Assembly (NCBI GenBank): GCA_017473285.1
Contig: JAFULP010000041.1
Location: forward strand, 1-19,129
Length of the DNA stretch: 19,129 nucleotides
Direction: 5' to 3'
Source: Clostridia bacterium
Lineage (GTDB): Bacteria > Bacillota > Clostridia > Christensenellales > UBA1242
This document shows, piece by piece, positions 15,695-19,129 of this stretch. Position 1 is the first letter of the stretch; the number at the start of each line of letters is the position of its first letter. Position numbers and translations under genes: made by a program. The notes beneath the pieces are model-generated. The model saw nothing but the letters and a program-made list of their open reading frames with translations. It had not been told where the DNA came from and searched no databases.

Positions 15695-15985
15695 GTATTA
15701 AGTGTAAAAACACTAAGTTAATAAATACTGTGAAGATGTATCAGTAGTTGGGTGCAAACTTGTAGAGATAACAGGTCGTGGGCTGAAAGCCTGTTTAAGT
15801 AAAGGCATTTGATGAATTTCAACATTGGAGTTGCTTTGCGGTAAAGCCTTTTGGAGTGTTAAGCAAAGACGGACAAAACCGTAAAAATGTAATGAGATTT
15901 TATAAATAGCAAGATTGCTTTTGTAAAATGAATTTAGGTGGTAACACGGATAATCATTCGTCCTAATAGTAGGGCGATTTTTTTG
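15695..15985 (+). promoter_or_regulatory. T-box riboswitch (tRNA-Phe responsive) controlling pheST
   Basis: The leader has the parts of a T-box. Stem I shows AGTA (15743-15746) and GAGA (15765-15768), an upper stem ACAGG/CCTGT (15771-15775 with 15790-15794) and a lower helix GATGT/ACATT (15735-15739 with 15822-15826). TTC at 15818-15820, followed by A, sits just inside the lower helix where the specifier is expected; it reads Phe. The T-box core GGTGGTAACACGG spans 15937-15949. TTAGG (15934-15938) can pair with CCTAA (15962-15966), leaving the bulge TGGTAAC, whose TGGT pairs with the ACCA end of uncharged tRNA. The same CCT is used by the terminator stem. Low tRNA-Phe charging should raise pheST expression. 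Confidence 0.88.
15958..15984 (+). terminator. T-box regulated terminator
   Basis: TCGTCCT (15958-15964) pairs with AGGGCGA (15971-15977), with one G-U pair, and seven T residues follow. It is mutually exclusive with the antiterminator, because both use the CCT at 15962-15964. Confidence 0.85.
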
Positions 15986-16003
15986 TTTTTAAAAGGAGTA
16001 ATT

Positions 16004-17041
16004 ATGAAACAAGAAATTGAAAAGATTAGCGTTGAATTTGACGCTGAAATTAAAACAGTAATTAACGAAGCGCAATTAGATGAACTAAGAGTTAAATATC
16101 TAGGCAAAAGTGGCAAGATTACCGCTATTATGCCTATGATGAGAACTGTGCCAGCCGAGCAAAAGCGTGAAATGGGTATGCTAATTAACGAATTAAAGGG
16201 CAAAATTGAAAGCGCTATTGTTGCGATGCAAGAAGAGTTTAAGCGTAATGCCATTGAAGCCGAAATTAATAATGCTGAGCGTATTGATATTACTTTGCCA
16301 GTTGAAACTGGTGTGGGCTCATTACATCCACGCACAATTGTGCAAAAGGAAATTGAAGATGTGTTTGTATCTATGGGCTTTGTGGTGGAAGAAGGTTGGG
16401 AAGTGGAAACCGAGTATAACAACTTTGATGCCGTTAATGTGCCTAGCAATCACCCAGCAAGAGATATGCAAGACACATTTTGGCTTAACAATGGGCAAGT
16501 GTTAAAAACTCATACATCTGCGGCTCAAAATCGTATACTAAAAAAGTATAAAAACAATATGCCTATTCGTGCAATTTTCCCAGGTCGTTGCTTTAGAAAT
16601 GAAGAATTGGACGCTGGCCACGAAAATACATTCTTCCAACTTGAAGGAATTATTGTGGACGAAAATGTGTCGGTTGCCAACCTAATATATTTTATGAAAG
16701 AGATGCTTTCACGCATATTTAAAAAGGAAGTTGATGTGCGCCTTCGTCCTGGGTTCTTCCCATTTACCGAACCTAGTTTTGAAATGGATGTTAGATGCCC
16801 ATATTGCGATGGCAAAGGTTGTAATGTGTGCAAGCAAGGTGGTTGGATTGAACTTTGCCCTTGCGGTATGATACATCCTAATGTGTTAAAGGAAGCGGGT
16901 ATTGATAGCGATAAGTTTAGCGGATGTGCGTTTGGTTTGGGGCTTGACCGTATGGTTATGATGAAAATGGGCTTTAACGATATTCGTGATTTAAATAGCG
17001 GAAATCTTAAAATATTCAAACAATTTAAGGTTGAAAGGTAG
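16004..17041 (+). CDS. pheS: Phenylalanyl-tRNA synthetase alpha subunit
   Basis: A 345-aa class II synthetase subunit that attaches Phe to tRNA-Phe in an alpha2-beta2 complex with PheT. It is full length. The N-terminal 90 residues form the helical arm that contacts tRNA. Motif 2 is visible as GRCFRNEELDAGHENTFFQLEG (about 194-215) and motif 3 as GCAFGLGLDRMVMMKMG (307-323). The HTSAAQ (170-175) and EPSFEMDV (256-263) active-site stretches are present. A CxxCxGxGCxxC cluster (Cys265, 268, 273, 276), common in related PheS, is followed by two more Cys, 285 and 287. The start at 16004 follows AAAAGGAG (15991-15998); an upstream frame from 15938 would begin inside the T-box. Expression is controlled by the leader, and pheT follows after 6 bases. 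Confidence 0.97.
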   Translation: MKQEIEKISVEFDAEIKTVINEAQLDELRVKYLGKSGKITAIMPMMRTVPAEQKREMGMLINELKGKIESAIVAMQEEFKRNAIEAEINNAERIDITLPVETGVGSLHPRTIVQKEIEDVFVSMGFVVEEGWEVETEYNNFDAVNVPSNHPARDMQDTFWLNNGQVLKTHTSAAQNRILKKYKNNMPIRAIFPGRCFRNEELDAGHENTFFQLEGIIVDENVSVANLIYFMKEMLSRIFKKEVDVRLRPGFFPFTEPSFEMDVRCPYCDGKGCNVCKQGGWIELCPCGMIHPNVLKEAGIDSDKFSGCAFGLGLDRMVMMKMGFNDIRDLNSGNLKIFKQFKVER

Positions 17042-17047
17042 GTAAAT

Positions 17048-19129
17048 ATGTATATTTCATTAAATTGGATAAAAGAATTTGTAAATCTTGACGGAATTGA
17101 AGTTGACGAACTTGTAAAGCGTTTTGGGCTTGCAACTGCCGAAGTGGAAGGCGTGGAATATAAAGGTCAAAACATCTCAAATGTTGTGGTGGCGGAAATT
17201 AAGAGTGTGGAAAACCACCCTAAAAGTCAAAAATTGCACATTTTGCAAGTAGATGACGGACTTGAAAGTTTAACTCAAGTGGTGTGCGGTGCACCTAATG
17301 TGCGTGTTGGGATGAAAACCGCTTTTGCTCGTGTTGGAGCGCAAGTTCAAGATGTTAAAATTAAGGCAACTCCGCTTGTTGGTGTGGATAGTTTTGGTAT
17401 GTGTTGTGGCGAAGACGAAATTGGTGTTGGTAGCGACCATTCGGGTATTATCGAACTTGATAGTAGCCTAAAAAATGGCACAGACATCAAGGAAGTGTTC
17501 CCTATTGATGATGTGATTATTGAGGTGGACAATAAGTCGCTTACCAATCGCCCAGACCTATGGGGACATTATGGTATAGCAAGAGAGTTTGCAACCATAT
17601 TTAAGCGTGAATTAAAGCCTATTGCAAAGTGTGACTTGGCGCAATATAACAATCTTAATAAGTTAGATATTGCCGTTGAAACACCAGATTGCTATCGCTA
17701 TAGTGCAATTAGCGTGGACAATGTAAGCGTTAAAACATCACCACAAATTATGAAGATTAGATTAAATTATTGTGGTATGCGTGATATTAATTTGCTTGCC
17801 GATATGACCAACTATTTGATGCTTGAACTTGGTCAACCAATGCACGCATTTGACCACAAGATTGTTAACGGAATTAGAGTTGTAACTACTAAGCAAGCTA
17901 CACCAATGTTAACCTTGGAAGGTGAAGAACATATTGTGGAAGAAAGTTCTACACTTATTTGTGATGAACAATACACTCCAGTTGCTATTGCGGGCGTTAA
18001 AGGTGGACTAAAATCAGGTATTACCGACCAAACCAACGCATTGCTTTTGGAAAGTGCAACATTTAACCCTATGGCAATCCGTAAAACTAGCCGTAAAATT
18101 GGGCTTATTACAGATGCAAGTTTAAGATACGAAAAGTCACTTGACCCAGAAATGACCACTTTGGCTATTGAGCGCCTTGTATATTTGCTTCAAAGCATTG
18201 ATGCGGGCGTAAAAGTATCATCAAGTTTAACCGATGTGTACAATTATAAATATCCTACCAACACAATTAAGTTGAGTGCGGACTTTATCAATAAGCGTGG
18301 CGGTGTAAACATTGCTGAAAATGATATGATTGACATTTTAAACCGCTTGGGCTTTAAGGTTGAAAAGCAAAACAACGATTTAACTATAATCGTACCATCA
18401 TATCGAGCGACTAAAGATATATCAATAAAGGAAGATTTGGTGGAAGAAGTGTTGCGTATGTATGGCTATGACAATATTAAGCCAGCAACAATGAATATGC
18501 CACTAAATCCAGTAGAGCAATTGCCAATACACAATTTTGAGTATAAAGCAAAAAGATTGTTGGCTGAAAAATATGGCTTAAACGAACTTCATTCATACAT
18601 TTGGAATTACAAGGACTTTAATGATGATTATGGTATTGAACAACCAAGTTTTGTAGAACTATTGGATACTTCAAATAGCGGTCAAAGTGGAATTAGAAGC
18701 AAATTGTTGCCTACAATGTTAAAAATGTTTTATGAAAACAAAAATAATTTTGGCGATGTGGCAATCTTTGAAGTTGGCCGTGCTGTTGAAGGTTTGACCG
18801 ACAATAAATTAGCGGTTGAAAAACGCAAATTAGCAATTGTGCTAGCGTCAATGACAAATAGTGAAAAGGAATTGTATTTCAAACTAAAACAAATCGTTGA
18901 AGATTTAAGCGAACTTGCTTTAACTAAAGTGGAATATGTTATTGATAGCGAAACAAGCAAATATTTGCACCCAATTAATTCTTGTACAATAAAGTCATTA
19001 AATTGTTTAGGCGAAATGGGCGTAATTCATCCAAGCGTAAGCAAAGTGCTTGACAAACGCTTTAGTATTGTAGGTCTTGAACTTGATTTGGAAGAACTAT
19101 TAAATGGCGAAAAGAAAAACATTGTGCGC
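17048..19129 (+). CDS. pheT: Phenylalanyl-tRNA synthetase beta subunit (3' end outside window)
   Basis: 694 codons from the ATG at 17048 to the window edge with no stop; the family is usually about 800 aa. AAAGG (17034-17038), at the end of pheS, serves as ribosome binding site. From the N-terminus: MYISLNWIKEFVNL, an EMAP-type tRNA-binding OB fold (about 40-150, with VVVAEIKSVENHP and VVCGAPNVRVG), the B3/B4 editing domain (about 215-385, with ADMTNYLMLELGQPMHAFD), the B5 domain (about 400-475, ending EDLVEEVLRMYGYDNI), and the start of the catalytic-like core (to about 690). The C-terminal anticodon-binding FDX-ACB domain is beyond the edge. PheT supplies editing of mischarged Tyr and tRNA binding. 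No frameshift is seen. Confidence 0.97.
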   Translation, partial: MYISLNWIKEFVNLDGIEVDELVKRFGLATAEVEGVEYKGQNISNVVVAEIKSVENHPKSQKLHILQVDDGLESLTQVVCGAPNVRVGMKTAFARVGAQVQDVKIKATPLVGVDSFGMCCGEDEIGVGSDHSGIIELDSSLKNGTDIKEVFPIDDVIIEVDNKSLTNRPDLWGHYGIAREFATIFKRELKPIAKCDLAQYNNLNKLDIAVETPDCYRYSAISVDNVSVKTSPQIMKIRLNYCGMRDINLLADMTNYLMLELGQPMHAFDHKIVNGIRVVTTKQATPMLTLEGEEHIVEESSTLICDEQYTPVAIAGVKGGLKSGITDQTNALLLESATFNPMAIRKTSRKIGLITDASLRYEKSLDPEMTTLAIERLVYLLQSIDAGVKVSSSLTDVYNYKYPTNTIKLSADFINKRGGVNIAENDMIDILNRLGFKVEKQNNDLTIIVPSYRATKDISIKEDLVEEVLRMYGYDNIKPATMNMPLNPVEQLPIHNFEYKAKRLLAEKYGLNELHSYIWNYKDFNDDYGIEQPSFVELLDTSNSGQSGIRSKLLPTMLKMFYENKNNFGDVAIFEVGRAVEGLTDNKLAVEKRKLAIVLASMTNSEKELYFKLKQIVEDLSELALTKVEYVIDSETSKYLHPINSCTIKSLNCLGEMGVIHPSVSKVLDKRFSIVGLELDLEELLNGEKKNIVR

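Noticed and set aside
15735..15826. Folded region before pheS as a possible tRNA gene
   Set aside because: There is no cloverleaf or acceptor stem. The AGTA, GAGA, TTC specifier and downstream T-box core identify it as Stem I of a riboswitch.
15934..16449. 171-codon minus-strand frame across the T-box end and pheS
   Set aside because: It runs opposite strongly conserved PheS and through the regulated terminator.

Overview
The window reads as chromosome from an AT-rich, endospore-forming, low-GC Gram-positive bacterium (Bacillota, probably an uncultured Clostridia lineage). The evidence is a complete gerABC-type germinant-receptor operon, a pheST operon behind a T-box leader, strong AAGGAG-type ribosome binding sites, TTGACA/TATAAT-type promoters, rho-independent terminators and the standard bacterial code. 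The species cannot be fixed from the sequence. I see no CRISPR array, transposase, integrase, tRNA or rRNA.

Layout. (1) 2-1375: the 3' end of a large repetitive surface protein. It is followed by about 200 bases of successive hairpins closing on a strong terminator (1571-1600); this is the most unusual non-coding signal here. (2) 1702-2927: two divergent unknown genes, a small Lys-rich protein on the minus strand and a 294-aa protein with a possible NTF2-like C-terminus on the plus strand. Neither has a visible Shine-Dalgarno sequence. (3) 2958-6015: a CtpE-like P-type cation ATPase (minus) diverging from a ferritin-like diiron protein (plus), with a 12-bp perfect palindrome between them. (4) 6016-6205: a 190-base spacer holding only 14 G/C. 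(5) 6206-6928: a PRC-barrel protein (minus), diverging from (6) 7092-11270, a 1392-aa lipoprotein with about nine Fn3-like repeats and a C-terminal transglutaminase-like fold in which the catalytic Cys position is Thr. (7) 11332-15258: the overlapping gerA-gerB-gerC operon. It has a sigma-G-like promoter that would place the transcript start at or next to the gerA ATG, a gerB with a long polar tail and a GerC without the usual lipobox Cys. (8) 15324-15614: a small autonomous gene with its own promoter and terminator. (9) 15660-19129: a T-box leader with a TTC (Phe) specifier, then pheS and pheT; pheT is cut by the window edge.

How the parts work together. The GerA, GerB and GerC products would form a germinant receptor in the inner spore membrane. 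The large lipoprotein just upstream is co-directional, with only 61 bases and no clear terminator between, so it may be expressed in the same setting, but that link is inference. PheS and PheT form the phenylalanyl-tRNA synthetase, controlled by uncharged tRNA-Phe through the T-box. The ATPase and the ferritin-like protein share a control region and could both answer to metal or stress. The best candidates for something undescribed are the hairpin-chain RNA, the catalytically altered transglutaminase-like lipoprotein next to the ger operon, and the lipobox-less GerC.
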